From assembly GCF_030123405.1 (NCBI RefSeq), contig NZ_CP126110.1, positions 1,860,001 to 1,924,000 of the forward strand: DNA of 64,000 nt, given 5' to 3'. This document shows, piece by piece, positions 1 through 7,881 of this stretch. The position numbers were made by a program, and so were the translations under genes. This stretch comes from Neobacillus sp. WH10. GTDB lineage: Bacteria > Bacillota > Bacilli > Bacillales > Cytobacillaceae. Each line of letters opens with the position of its first letter. Position 1 is the stretch's first letter. Under the pieces are notes generated by a model that made no database searches, had not been told where the DNA came from, and saw only the letters and a program-made list of their open reading frames with translations.

Positions 1-1
1 G

Positions 2-154
2 GTTGATGGAAAAAAGAATTCAGAAGTGACTTCAGCTGCTTTTATTATTAAAGGTCTTTCTCCTGGAGTGCATAAATTGAAGCTTGAAGTGGTGAAGCTA
101 AATAATGAGCCGTATGGATTAACAAAAGAATTTATTGTAAATATCCCTAGGTAG
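2..154 (+). CDS. C-terminal end of an unrecognised protein (gene runs off the left edge)
   Basis: An open frame enters from the left edge and stops at 152-154, giving about 50 residues that end in IVNIPR. The fragment has alternating hydrophobic and polar residues and a motif like SPGVHKLKLEV, which suggests a beta-sandwich, possibly extracellular, domain end. I do not recognise the family. In B. subtilis the neighbour upstream of ylbF is ylbE, but this fragment gives no basis for that name. It lies on the same strand as ylbF, with about 60 bp between its stop and the ylbF start. Confidence 0.5.
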   Translation, partial: VDGKKNSEVTSAAFIIKGLSPGVHKLKLEVVKLNNEPYGLTKEFIVNIPR

Positions 155-213
155 ATGGATTTTTTCGCTTTCTCCAAGCTTTCATGTTAAAATTGCATTG
201 GAGGTGGGCTGCA

Positions 214-648
214 GTGCTTGCTACTAGTGAGAGAATTGAATTATTGGAATATGCTGAAGGCTTAGCTAAGATGGTAGTAGAATCTGACATTGCTGAACAA
301 TACCAAATTTGTTTATATAAAATGCAAAGTAACAGGGAAACACAGCGGAAAATATCTCAATTTGTCAGCTTAAAGGAACTTTATGAAGAAGTTCAACGCT
401 TTGGGAAATACCATCCAGATTATAAAGGAGTCATGATGAAAATCCGCGAATATAAACGGGAAATGGATTTGGACCCATTGGTAGCAGAGTTCAAGTTGGC
501 GGAGAATGATTTGCAAAGTTTCTTAGATCAAATTAGCATGCTAATTGGTAGTGCGGTGTCTAAACATATAAAGGTCCCTACTGGGAACCCGTTTTTTGAT
601 AATGGTCATGGTTGTGGCAGTGGTGGCAGCTGCGGATGCAGCAATTGA
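214..648 (+). CDS. ylbF: YlbF family regulator, Y-complex subunit of RNase Y control
   Basis: YlbF (RicF) forms a complex with YmcA and YaaT. In B. subtilis this complex steers RNase Y processing and is needed for sporulation, competence and biofilm formation. The 144-residue product has the all-helical YlbF core, including the conserved stretch VQRFGKYHPDY in the first half. It ends in a glycine/cysteine tail (CGSGGSCGCSN), fitting the Fe-S cluster ligands reported for this complex. I chose the GTG at 214 because an SD-like GGAGGTGGG (200-208) lies 5 bases upstream and the protein then begins as B. subtilis YlbF does. An in-frame ATG at 184 has no such signal. ylbG follows 77 bp downstream. 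Confidence 0.93.
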   Translation: MLATSERIELLEYAEGLAKMVVESDIAEQYQICLYKMQSNRETQRKISQFVSLKELYEEVQRFGKYHPDYKGVMMKIREYKREMDLDPLVAEFKLAENDLQSFLDQISMLIGSAVSKHIKVPTGNPFFDNGHGCGSGGSCGCSN

Positions 649-725
649 AAAGTTTGAATTGAAAAAGAACGTTTTAATGTGCTAGACTGATGAAAAATGA
701 TGGTTTTGTTGAAGGGGAAAAAAGT

Positions 726-1001
726 ATGTTTGTTCAAAGACAAGGATTAGTTGTTTGGCTTTACTCTTTAAAACAAGCTAAAATGCTAAGGCGCTTCGGA
801 AATGTTCATTACGTATCAAAAAAGCTGAAATATGTTGTTTTGTATTGTAATCAAGAAGAAGTAGAGGGAATCATGGAAAAGTTAAATTCTTTTTCATTTG
901 TTAAGAAAGTCGAACCTTCGTATAAGCCATTTTTAAGAATGGAGTATGAAAATTCAGCTCCGGATAAAGCGAAGGAATATGATTATAAGATGGGAATATA
1001 A
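726..1001 (+). CDS. ylbG: YlbG family protein (DUF2129)
   Basis: This 91-residue cytosolic protein of unknown function is conserved next to ylbF in Bacillaceae. It keeps the family stretches VWLYSLKQAKML and GNVHYVSKKLKYVVLYC and the ending KAKEYDYKMGI. The start is taken at ATG 726, preceded by AAGGGG at 712-717. The frame is open further upstream to 690, but that extension has no ribosome site and no counterpart in B. subtilis YlbG. Transcription appears to end at the hairpin overlapping its stop codon. Confidence 0.92.
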   Translation: MFVQRQGLVVWLYSLKQAKMLRRFGNVHYVSKKLKYVVLYCNQEEVEGIMEKLNSFSFVKKVEPSYKPFLRMEYENSAPDKAKEYDYKMGI

Positions 1002-1031
1002 AAAGGTGAGGGGAATGAACCCTCACCTTTT
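1001..1031. terminator. Bidirectional terminator between convergent ylbG and the DUF7147-like gene
   Basis: A perfect 12-bp inverted repeat (AAAAGGTGAGGG and its complement) surrounds a 7-base loop, with A/T runs on both sides. It sits between two convergent genes and overlaps both stop regions, so it can stop transcription from either side. Confidence 0.85.
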
Positions 1032-1419
1032 ATTGTAATGGTAAAATATAGTGATTTAATCGTAAAATACCAATTAAATGCTGATAAAATAGTTCCTTTT
1101 CATTAAAAATAGCAGATGGCTTCACGGAAAGCTCATGTATTCGTTTACCAAGTGAATGAGCTGTTTGAGCAAAAAGGTCAAATCTTTTATTTGGCATTAT
1201 ATTTGGATTGGGAATACCTTCACGACAAATATAAAGAGCTTGGAACTTTCCAGGTGTCGTTGGATTTAAGACAACAACTAAGGAGGTCACATCCTTTGTC
1301 TCAATCTTTGTATGAAGAGCCATCATATGCTGCAGACGGTGCTGATTAGCCTTTGCAAGTTCAACAAGCTCATAAATGTCTGAATATCCTTCTCCTAGTT
1401 CAATAAATCGTTGTATCAA
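1030..1419 (-). CDS. Conserved small protein of unknown function (DUF7147-like)
   Basis: This 129-residue protein starts MIQRFIELGEGYSDIYEL and contains the conserved stretch ALYICREGIPNP. I recognise it as the small conserved protein between ylbG and rsmD in many Bacillus genomes. It is probably the DUF7147 family, sometimes labelled methylthioribose kinase although nothing kinase-like (no P-loop, no catalytic loop) is visible. The start is TTG at 1419, preceded on the minus strand by AAGGAGAG. No membrane segment is seen. The gene runs opposite to its neighbours and converges on ylbG. Confidence 0.75.
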   Translation of the reverse strand: MIQRFIELGEGYSDIYELVELAKANQHRLQHMMALHTKIETKDVTSLVVVLNPTTPGKFQALYICREGIPNPNIMPNKRFDLFAQTAHSLGKRIHELSVKPSAIFNEKELFYQHLIGILRLNHYILPLQ

Positions 1420-1483
1420 TTAAAACTCTCCTTTAAAAGCATTGATTCACCCCTACTTTATCACTTATTCACGTTTTTATAAA

Positions 1484-1515
1484 TAAAAAAAAACCCTGCA
1501 GAAAATTCTGCAGGG
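1484..1515 (-). terminator. csfG: Intrinsic terminator of the CsfG-like RNA
   Basis: The stem CCCTGCAGAA / TTCTGCAGGG (1494-1503 and 1506-1515) is followed, on the minus strand, by a run of about ten U residues. The orientation only fits minus-strand transcription. Confidence 0.85.
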
Positions 1516-1634
1516 TCCTTCCACATCCTCAAAAAGGATAGAAGGCAAAGGGAGAGGAGAAACCGGAGGAAGAACTTATGGGGAAACGTAAGTCTTCTCC
1601 GCGGTTGGCAACAACATCCTCGAATTGATGTTGT
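1485..1634 (-). ncRNA. csfG: CsfG-like forespore small RNA
   Basis: A minus-strand transcript of about 150 nt is predicted between a sigma-F-type promoter (1641-1669) and a strong terminator (1484-1515). Read 5' to 3' it opens with a hairpin (ACAACATC pairing with GATGTTGT). A longer imperfect stem follows, its arms starting AACCG and ending CGGTT, around a C-rich loop. Next come an unpaired run of C and U, then the terminator stem. In B. subtilis the sRNA CsfG lies between ylbG and ylbH (rsmD), is made in the forespore under sigma-F/sigma-G, and has unpaired pyrimidine-rich segments. Position, promoter type and shape all agree. A 63-codon frame over the same bases is not protein-like. The exact 5' end is inferred. 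Confidence 0.72.
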
Positions 1635-1640
1635 TAATTT

Positions 1641-1669
1641 CATTATTTCCACAACCTAAAAGCTTATAC
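1641..1669 (-). promoter_or_regulatory. Sigma-F/G-type promoter for the CsfG-like RNA
   Basis: On the minus strand a -35 GTATA (1665-1669) is followed after 14 bp by GGAAATAATG (1641-1650). This fits the sigma-F pattern GYATA, N14-15, GGnnAnAnT. It points into the small RNA just downstream. Forespore expression is inferred from the match. Confidence 0.6.
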
Positions 1670-1820
1670 GTCTATTTTATAATTTTTCCATATTAACGGC
1701 ATTTTACTGAACTTTGTTAAATAGAAGAAAAGATATTCCTAACAGATTGTCTACTTTAAATAATTTATGATAGGATGTATTAAGAAAAAATACTTCCAAC
1801 AAAAATGTGGTGATATGTCC

Positions 1821-2381
1821 GTGAGAGTGGTTTCAGGTATTTGTAAGGGGAGACCTCTTAAAGCTGTTCCAGGAAATACGACTCGTCCGACGACGGATAA
1901 AGTTAAGGAAGCTTTGTTTAATATTATTGGCCCTTATTTTGAAGGGGGAATAGGCTTGGATCTTTTTGCAGGCAGTGGCGGATTAGGCTTGGAAGCACTT
2001 AGCAGAGGGTTGGAGAAGGTCATTTTTATAGACCGGGAGCCAAAGGCTATCCAAGTGATTCATGAAAATATTAAAGCCTGCAAATTTGAGGAGAATACTG
2101 AGGTTTATCGTAATGATGCAGATAGAGCGTTAAGGGCACTAATGAAAAGAGAAATCTGTTTTGATTACATATTTTTAGACCCGCCCTACAAAAAACAACA
2201 GCTTGTAAGTTTAATGGAAAAAATGGATAAGAAAGACATTGTAAAATCTGATGGTATTGTTGTTTGTGAACATAGCTTTGATGTTGAATTACCTGAAAAG
2301 GTAGGGAGATTTACAGAAATTAAACATGAACAGTATGGGATGATTGCTGTAACAATATATTCAAGAAATAGTGGAGAATAA
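1821..2381 (+). CDS. rsmD: 16S rRNA (guanine(966)-N(2))-methyltransferase RsmD
   Basis: RsmD (YlbH) methylates G966 of 16S rRNA using S-adenosylmethionine. The 186-residue Rossmann-fold enzyme shows the SAM-binding stretch LDLFAGSGGLGLEAL and the catalytic DPPY motif (LDPPYKK), plus the conserved N-terminal RPTTDKVKEALFN. I start it at GTG 1821 because the product then begins MRVVSGICKGR like B. subtilis YlbH, and GGTG at 1809-1812 is well spaced. An in-frame ATG at 1815 sits too close to that site. coaD follows 12 bp after its stop, so the two are probably cotranscribed. Confidence 0.95.
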   Translation: MRVVSGICKGRPLKAVPGNTTRPTTDKVKEALFNIIGPYFEGGIGLDLFAGSGGLGLEALSRGLEKVIFIDREPKAIQVIHENIKACKFEENTEVYRNDADRALRALMKREICFDYIFLDPPYKKQQLVSLMEKMDKKDIVKSDGIVVCEHSFDVELPEKVGRFTEIKHEQYGMIAVTIYSRNSGE

Positions 2382-2393
2382 GGAGGAGTTAAT

Positions 2394-2876
2394 TTGGCTG
2401 GAATAGCCGTTTGTCCAGGGAGCTTTGATCCAATTACATATGGCCATTTAGATATCATTAGAAGAGGTGCCAAAGTATTTGATATGGTCTATGTGAGCGT
2501 TATGAACAATTCTACGAAGAATCCTTTATTCAGCGTCGAGGAGCGAATTAATCTTATTGAAGCTGTAACAAAAGATCTTCCAAATGTAAAGGTAGATGAA
2601 CATTCAGGTTTACTTGTTGATTACGCTAAAGCTGTCAATGCGAGTGCCATCATACGTGGCTTACGAGCAGTTTCAGACTTTGAGTATGAAATGCAAATTA
2701 CCTCGATGAACAGGGTATTAAATGAAGATATCGAAACCTTTTTTATTATGACAAATAGCCAATATTCCTTTTTAAGCTCAAGTATTGTGAAAGAAGTTGC
2801 TAAGTATAACGGGGATATTTCAACACTGGTTCCACCTATTGTTGAAAAAGAATTACACAAAAAGTTTAAGCGATGA
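2394..2876 (+). CDS. coaD: Phosphopantetheine adenylyltransferase
   Basis: CoaD transfers AMP from ATP to 4'-phosphopantetheine, the penultimate step of coenzyme A synthesis. The 160-residue protein has the usual length and the nucleotidyltransferase motif TYGHLDII (T/HxGH) after PGSFDP. It also has IIRGLRAVSDFEYE and the C-terminal SSSIVKEVA motif. The start is TTG 2394, seven bases after AGGAGGAG. It directly follows rsmD and ends at a strong bidirectional terminator. Confidence 0.96.
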   Translation: MAGIAVCPGSFDPITYGHLDIIRRGAKVFDMVYVSVMNNSTKNPLFSVEERINLIEAVTKDLPNVKVDEHSGLLVDYAKAVNASAIIRGLRAVSDFEYEMQITSMNRVLNEDIETFFIMTNSQYSFLSSSIVKEVAKYNGDISTLVPPIVEKELHKKFKR

Positions 2877-2906
2877 AAGAGCTAGGCAATTGCCTAGCTC
2901 TTTTTT
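2877..2906. terminator. Bidirectional terminator between coaD and ylbJ
   Basis: A perfect 13-bp inverted repeat with arms AAGAGCTAGGCAA and its complement is centred at 2889/2890, with a T run at 2901-2906. It lies between convergent genes. Confidence 0.85.
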
Positions 2907-4108
2907 AACCGAGTAAACAATATAATGATGTAAACGAACAGTGAGAAAATAGTAATGAGCGGTCCTACTTCAATCATTCGATGGTAAAAATGATTTGCCC
3001 ATGAACCCTCTTCAAAAAAACCAACTGGCAATGCATTTGAAGGCTGCTCTTTACTATTAAAGTGTACATAAATGGGGTTCCACAGAATTAATGCAAAAAG
3101 GCTGGCGAAAAAACCGTGAACAATTCTTGCAATAAAGAAGGGCTGAAATCTAATATCTGTTTGTGCTAAGATACTGGCCACCTGTGCTTGGACACTAAAA
3201 CCGCTAAAAGCTAGGATAAAACTTGTTATCATTGCTTTTTGTAAAAGAGTGGCGTCTTGAACCTGACTGGTTAATTGGCTGCCTAAAGTGATTTCAAATA
3301 ATCCAGAAATAAATGGAATACTTAAAATTCCAGGAATTGATAAGGCTGAAAGCAGCACTTCAACTGATTTAGCCAATGTCGCAGTAATATGTAAATGATA
3401 CAGCAATTTGTTAATCACCGAGAATAAAATAATGAAGCCACCAACCATTAGCAGGGTTTGAATCGATGAATTAACAGCATCTCCTAAGAGTTTTCCGATT
3501 GGCCGATTGTCTCTTAGTCTTGTTTGATGTAAGGCAGATAAGGCTGCTTTAATTTTGAATTTTTTTCTTTTTTCACTGGCATCGTCAGGTGATTCATTTC
3601 CATAAAAACGCATAATAATGCCTACACAAATATTCCCTAAATAATGGGCAAGTGCGAGGATTACCCCTAATTGAGCATTATAGAAAAAGCCTACTGATAC
3701 TGCACCAAAGATAAACAGTGGATTAGAGGAATTAGTAAAAGAAACGAGCCTTTCTGCCTCGATTTGTGTTAATTGGCCTTCTTGGCGTAATCTTGCAGTA
3801 AATTTGGCCCCTGCCGGGAAACCTGAGGCCATGCCCATTGCCCAAACAAACCCCCCCACACCTGGAACTTTAAAAAGTGGTCTCATAAGAGGTTCTAACA
3901 GAACGCCAATGAACTTGACAACCCCAAAACCTATCAACATTTCAGAGACAATAAAAAAAGGTAACAAAGAAGGAAAAACTATTTCCCACCACATATTAAG
4001 GCCGCGGATTGACGCTTCAAATGATTCTTGTGGAAAGGAAATAAGCGAAGCTGCCAAAATCGTGACGGAAACGGATAATAAAATTGTTTTTAACTTTGAC
4101 CGAAACAA
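2894..4108 (-). CDS. ylbJ: Sporulation integral membrane protein YlbJ
   Basis: YlbJ is a polytopic membrane protein needed for proper spore formation in B. subtilis, where it is made in the mother cell. The 404-residue product has about ten hydrophobic segments, the first at residues 5-25. It has Gate/nucleoside-recognition-type features, such as GVGGFVWAMGMASGFPAGAK and FTNSSNPLFIFGAVSVGFF in the first half and GGFIILFSVIN in the middle. The start is TTG 4108, seven bases after GGAGGT on the minus strand. It is divergent from ylbK, with a 390-bp gap that holds a repeat. What it transports is unknown. Confidence 0.9.
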   Translation of the reverse strand: MFRSKLKTILLSVSVTILAASLISFPQESFEASIRGLNMWWEIVFPSLLPFFIVSEMLIGFGVVKFIGVLLEPLMRPLFKVPGVGGFVWAMGMASGFPAGAKFTARLRQEGQLTQIEAERLVSFTNSSNPLFIFGAVSVGFFYNAQLGVILALAHYLGNICVGIIMRFYGNESPDDASEKRKKFKIKAALSALHQTRLRDNRPIGKLLGDAVNSSIQTLLMVGGFIILFSVINKLLYHLHITATLAKSVEVLLSALSIPGILSIPFISGLFEITLGSQLTSQVQDATLLQKAMITSFILAFSGFSVQAQVASILAQTDIRFQPFFIARIVHGFFASLFALILWNPIYVHFNSKEQPSNALPVGFFEEGSWANHFYHRMIEVGPLITIFSLFVYIIILFTRLKKS

Positions 4109-4206
4109 TGAAGGGACCTCCTTCCAAGCGAATTTCTCAAATTGTGCAAATCAATATTATCAATGCTAAAATAGAGATTATGCCAATAGGGATTTTCATT
4201 TATTAT

Positions 4207-4398
4207 TGTCTAGCTGCAGCGTTCAGGGGCTCTTTGGTCTAAGCCAATCATTTAAGGAAGGTAGTGGAAACCTTCAATAAGTGCTCGTCTTATGCTTGGC
4301 TACATAAAGCAATGCTTTATGTACGCATTAAGGTCGACTAAGCACTTATCAGTGCTAAGTCACCCTATATCATCCCTGGGCAATGTGCTTCCGCTTTT
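4207..4398 (-). repeat. Dispersed intergenic repeat, type 1, copy A
   Basis: Read on the minus strand, this 192-bp element starts AAAGCGGAAGC and ends GCTGCAGCTAGAC. It is clearly homologous to 28479-28662. Shared blocks include TTAGTCG(A/G)CCTTAATG, GTAGCCAAGCAT and GAGCCCCT near the 3' end. Internally, TACATAAAGCA pairs with TGCTTTATGTA. It fills most of the ylbJ-ylbK gap (4109-4498). No open frame, transposase or target duplication is visible, so it is non-autonomous if mobile. The remaining bases up to 4498 hold only the ylbK ribosome site. Confidence 0.75.
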
Positions 4399-4498
4399 CT
4401 ACTTGTCCTCATATAACACAAATATACTCATAGAACGTTAATTTAGACCATAAGATTGAACGAGATTTTTATTCATTGATAATAGGAGGTCAGCTAAT

Positions 4499-5284
4499 AT
4501 GGAGCACCCAAAAATAGGCTTGGCCCTTGGTTCAGGTGGTGCACGCGGGTTTGCTCATTTAGGAGTCATAATGGCATTGACAGAAGCGGGAATTCCGATT
4601 CATCTGATTGCAGGCAGCAGTATGGGGGCGCTTGTAGCAAGTTTTTATGGGGCAGGTATCGAATTGGATCGGTTATATAAATTATCAACCGCTTTTAAAA
4701 GGAAATACTTTTTGGATTTTACTGTCCCAAAAATGGGTCTGATTTCAGGAAAGAAAATTAAAAATTTCATCAAGGTTTTTACCCATGGGAAAAACATTGA
4801 GGATCTATCACTGCCGATTAGCATCGTGGCAACTGATTTAATGACAGGTGAAAAAGTTATTTTTCAAAAAGGACCTGTTGCTGAAGCTGTACGTGCAAGC
4901 ATCTCAATTCCCGGAATTTTTGTACCGGAAAAATATAATGGAAGAATTTTAGTAGATGGCGGGGTAACAGATCGTGTTCCCGTTTCGGTTGCCAAAGAAA
5001 TGGGTGCGGATATTGTCATTGCAGTTGATGTTTCAAGAGTGAAACGGAACGCTGAAATAACCACCATTTACGATGTCATAATGCAGAGTATTGACATTAT
5101 GCAAACCGAAATCATCAACAACAGGGAAACATCTGCTGATGTTATGATCCGGCCCTCTGTTGAAATGTTTAGCTCACGAGCATTTACACATCATGAAGAG
5201 ATTATCAATATCGGGAAGGAAGAAACAAAAAATCATTTACAGCAAATTGTAACCGTTATTGAACAGTGGAAGGGGAAACATTAG
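4499..5284 (+). CDS. ylbK: Patatin-like phospholipase family protein YlbK
   Basis: This 261-residue protein is a patatin-fold serine hydrolase, probably acting on phospholipids or other lipid esters. It has the oxyanion motif GSGGARG near the N-terminus, the nucleophile elbow GSSMG (about residues 39-43) and the catalytic aspartate motif DGGVTDRVP (about residues 153-161). Together these give the Ser-Asp dyad. No signal peptide is seen. A good AGGAGGT precedes ATG 4499. The end of the gene is separated from the ylbL start at 5287 by only 2 bp, so the two are likely cotranscribed. The substrate is not known. Confidence 0.92.
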   Translation: MEHPKIGLALGSGGARGFAHLGVIMALTEAGIPIHLIAGSSMGALVASFYGAGIELDRLYKLSTAFKRKYFLDFTVPKMGLISGKKIKNFIKVFTHGKNIEDLSLPISIVATDLMTGEKVIFQKGPVAEAVRASISIPGIFVPEKYNGRILVDGGVTDRVPVSVAKEMGADIVIAVDVSRVKRNAEITTIYDVIMQSIDIMQTEIINNRETSADVMIRPSVEMFSSRAFTHHEEIINIGKEETKNHLQQIVTVIEQWKGKH

Positions 5285-5286
5285 CG

Positions 5287-6306
5287 ATGCGCAAAAAAAT
5301 TTATATAGGATCCTTAATATTGATAACTTTTATTCTAATTGGCGGAATGTATTATTCCTTGCCATACTATGTATCAAAACCGGGAATGGCAAAAGAACTT
5401 GGACCAATCATAACGGTTGAAGACGGCTATAAGGATGAAGGAAATTTTATGCTTACAACAGTTAGAATGGGAAGAGCTAATATCTATTCCTATTTGGAAG
5501 CAAAGCTCCGAAAATATGAAGAAATTTATCCTTTGGAAAAGATATTATACAAAAAGGAAACAGAGGAAGAGTATAATGCAAGACAGCTTCACCTGATGGA
5601 AGGCTCAAAACTAAATGCAATAGAGGTTGCCTACCGTAAAGCAGGCTTGCCTGTAGATTATAAATATAAAGGCATCTATGTTGTCCAGGTTGTTCCAGGA
5701 ATGCCTGCAGAAGGAAAACTTCAACCAGGTGACCGAATTTTTAAAGTAGATGGGCATCAGTTCCCATCATCGGAAAAATTTATTGAATATGTTGGCAAAA
5801 AACACGCTGGAGACGATATCACATTAACTTATTTAAGAAATAAAAAAACAAACACAGTTACCTTAAGTCTTAAGCCGTTTAAAGAGGATTCCACAAAAAT
5901 TGGTATTGGAATTTCACTAGTAGACGATAAGGAAATTATTGTTGATCCAAAGGTAAAGGTTAAGACGGATGAAATTGGCGGTCCATCTGCTGGATTTATG
6001 TTCTCTTTGGAAATTTATAACCAGTTAACGAGTGAAGATTTAACGAAAGGATACCAAATAGCCGGTACAGGCACAATTGACGAGGAAGGGAATGTTGGTC
6101 CAATCGGCGGGATTGAACAAAAAATTGTCGCAGCTGACAAGGCTGGTGCAGAAATCTTTTTAGCTCCAAATGAAAAAGGGGCAAAGAATTCAAACTATCA
6201 GGATGCATTAAAAACTGCCCGCGATATTCATACAAAAATGAAAATCATTCCAATCGATACATTCGATGAAGCAGTGCAATATTTAGAAAAGCTGCCAGAA
6301 AAGTAA
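5287..6306 (+). CDS. ylbL: YlbL family membrane protease with PDZ and Lon-type (S16) domains
   Basis: The 339-residue protein has an N-terminal membrane anchor (about residues 5-25). A PDZ domain follows in the first half (VVQVVPGMPAEGKLQPGD) and a C-terminal S16 Lon-like protease domain. The catalytic serine lies in GGPSAG and the partner lysine in the segment AADKAGAEIF. Related proteins include SepM of streptococci, and B. subtilis YlbL has been linked to degradation of the division inhibitor YneA. ATG 5287 is chosen because GGAAGGGG precedes it. The open frame also extends back to 5266, inside ylbK. Substrates here are inferred only from the family. Confidence 0.9.
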   Translation: MRKKIYIGSLILITFILIGGMYYSLPYYVSKPGMAKELGPIITVEDGYKDEGNFMLTTVRMGRANIYSYLEAKLRKYEEIYPLEKILYKKETEEEYNARQLHLMEGSKLNAIEVAYRKAGLPVDYKYKGIYVVQVVPGMPAEGKLQPGDRIFKVDGHQFPSSEKFIEYVGKKHAGDDITLTYLRNKKTNTVTLSLKPFKEDSTKIGIGISLVDDKEIIVDPKVKVKTDEIGGPSAGFMFSLEIYNQLTSEDLTKGYQIAGTGTIDEEGNVGPIGGIEQKIVAADKAGAEIFLAPNEKGAKNSNYQDALKTARDIHTKMKIIPIDTFDEAVQYLEKLPEK

Positions 6307-6394
6307 AGAAAACTCGCCGATAGGCAAGGCGTTAAGCTAAGACAGAGCGTAGTTGCAGTTATGCCTGATAGGAAATCTCGCTTTCCTATTGGGT
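6307..6394 (+). other. Unexplained 3'-UTR segment with small hairpins
   Basis: Between the ylbL stop and the terminator lie about 88 bp with two small symmetrical parts. CGCC and GGCG flank a short loop near 6314-6330, and ATAGGAAA (6368-6375) pairs with TTTCCTAT (6382-6389). No T run follows, no frame is convincing, and I find no second copy in the window. Confidence 0.3.
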
Positions 6395-6428
6395 AAAAAA
6401 AGATGGTGCGTTTCGCATCATCTTTTTT
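6395..6428. terminator. Bidirectional terminator between ylbL and tmcAL
   Basis: The stem AAAAGATGGTGCG / CGCATCATCTTTT around a TTT loop has A and T runs on both sides. It lies between convergent genes. Confidence 0.8.
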
Positions 6429-7641
6429 AGTCTATAAATATGGGTGGCTGTTTAAATTCCTGTCTGATCATTTCATTTTTTACTTGATTAGGTAGACCAA
6501 GGGAATAAACACGTGCAGCTTTTACATCAAGGAGAATTTCATGATCCTTATAAGAGGAAAGCTTAGAAACGACGGGAAGGCTAAAATCCTTTTTCCTCTT
6601 ATTTAAATATTCTTTTCCTCTGCTGGTCATTCCTAGAAGTCTTATATAAGAAGCATTTTCCGAGTGGTTTGTCATTTCTATTTTTTTTGTATTTGTTAAA
6701 ATATGAACGCACAATCGTTGCAGTCTCGTCCATGTATACCGTTTGGTTTTCACTTTTTGCAGGAAATCATGAAAGCTGCCTGCCTCCAAAGCCGCTGACA
6801 GTAATCTGTTCTCGAGTCCTTCTTCCACCTCATAGATTTCTCTTAACTCGTCAGGAAGGCAATGAAGAAGACGAAATTGCAGAAAGCTCCAATAATTTTC
6901 CCATTGGTGAAAAACTTGATAATGGTAAAGATATTCTTTTAACAACTGCTTGGTTGGTCCAGTTACATATTGGTCAATTTCCTTTTCTTCGTTATTGTTT
7001 GAGAAAATGGCTTTTCGGATACTCGTTGCACTCGCAATTGTTTCAGATGCAAAATGTTCATCGTGGTAGTCGGCATTTTTTCTCGGCACCGTCAATGGTC
7101 TAATCGTACTCTTTTGCCTGTTAACTGCTTTTATGTATTCTAACCCAAGAATGTTATTCGGTTTCGCTAAATCCAAATATTTTTCTGAATCTGACAATTG
7201 CTGAAAAGCAAGGGATACAGCTTTTGGATAACTGACACCCGTATCTATGAATTGATGAATATTTTCCTCAAATGGTTGTTTCTGCTCTTTTAAGAACTGG
7301 ATTGTTTGATAAAAATCAGTAATATCTCCGCTTTCACTTCCGAAGCAAACCGATTCGCAGCAGGCGGCATCTAGAATTGACACGGCCCCATTTGCAAAGG
7401 TTTCCGCCTTCTGTACAGCGAAGCGGTAGGGAAGTTCAAAGACGAGATCGACTCCATTTAGTAGCGCCATTTTGGTGCGGTACCATTTAGAAACAAGTGC
7501 AGGTTCCCCTCTCTGCAAAAAATTTCCGCTCATGACAGCAATGACAACATCAGCATGTGCAGCTTCCTTCGAAGCTTTTAAATGGAAGGCATGCCCATTG
7601 TGAAAAGGGTTATATTCGACAATTACGCCAACAGCATTCAT
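6427..7641 (-). CDS. tmcAL: tRNA(Met) cytidine acetate ligase TmcAL (YlbM)
   Basis: TmcAL activates acetate with ATP and transfers it to the wobble cytidine of elongator tRNA-Met to make N4-acetylcytidine. The 404-residue protein starts with a nucleotidyltransferase fold whose HxGH-type motif is NPFHNGHAFHL (about residues 12-22). GNFLQRGEPALVSKW and the C-terminal helical region follow the family pattern. ATG 7641 is preceded by AAGGAG on the minus strand. It converges on ylbL and is divergent from the ylbN-rpmF operon. Confidence 0.93.
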   Translation of the reverse strand: MNAVGVIVEYNPFHNGHAFHLKASKEAAHADVVIAVMSGNFLQRGEPALVSKWYRTKMALLNGVDLVFELPYRFAVQKAETFANGAVSILDAACCESVCFGSESGDITDFYQTIQFLKEQKQPFEENIHQFIDTGVSYPKAVSLAFQQLSDSEKYLDLAKPNNILGLEYIKAVNRQKSTIRPLTVPRKNADYHDEHFASETIASATSIRKAIFSNNNEEKEIDQYVTGPTKQLLKEYLYHYQVFHQWENYWSFLQFRLLHCLPDELREIYEVEEGLENRLLSAALEAGSFHDFLQKVKTKRYTWTRLQRLCVHILTNTKKIEMTNHSENASYIRLLGMTSRGKEYLNKRKKDFSLPVVSKLSSYKDHEILLDVKAARVYSLGLPNQVKNEMIRQEFKQPPIFID

Positions 7642-7825
7642 TTACAATCTCCTTATTAAAAATTTACTAACATTATAGCAAAATTTTAAGGAAATCAATC
7701 AAATATTATGATAAGATGTTGTAGATGTTTGTAAAAGGCTTAACTGGATACACTATAATGGAAATACTTTTCAAAGTGAATTCTAGTTAGTAAAATATCA
7801 CCTGACGAGGTGTAAAGAAAAAACA

Positions 7826-7854
7826 TTGACAAAAATATTTTCGAAGGCTATAAT
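7826..7854 (+). promoter_or_regulatory. Consensus sigma-A promoter of ylbN-rpmF
   Basis: A perfect TTGACA (7826-7831) and a perfect TATAAT (7849-7854) are separated by exactly 17 bp. Transcription should start near 7861, only about 20 bases before the ylbN start. Such a strong promoter fits constant demand for ribosomal protein L32. Confidence 0.85.
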
Positions 7855-7881
7855 TACCTTTGTTGCCTTGGGGTGATTCAA

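Noticed and set aside
1116..1349. 77-codon open frame on the plus strand
   Set aside because: It is antisense to the conserved minus-strand protein at 1030-1419, whose sequence is clearly family-like.
1461..1652. 63-codon open frame on the minus strand between ylbG and rsmD
   Set aside because: It overlaps a strong terminator and the predicted CsfG-like RNA, has a Cys/Arg/Phe-rich composition unlike a protein, and its reading frame comes from C/U-rich RNA segments.
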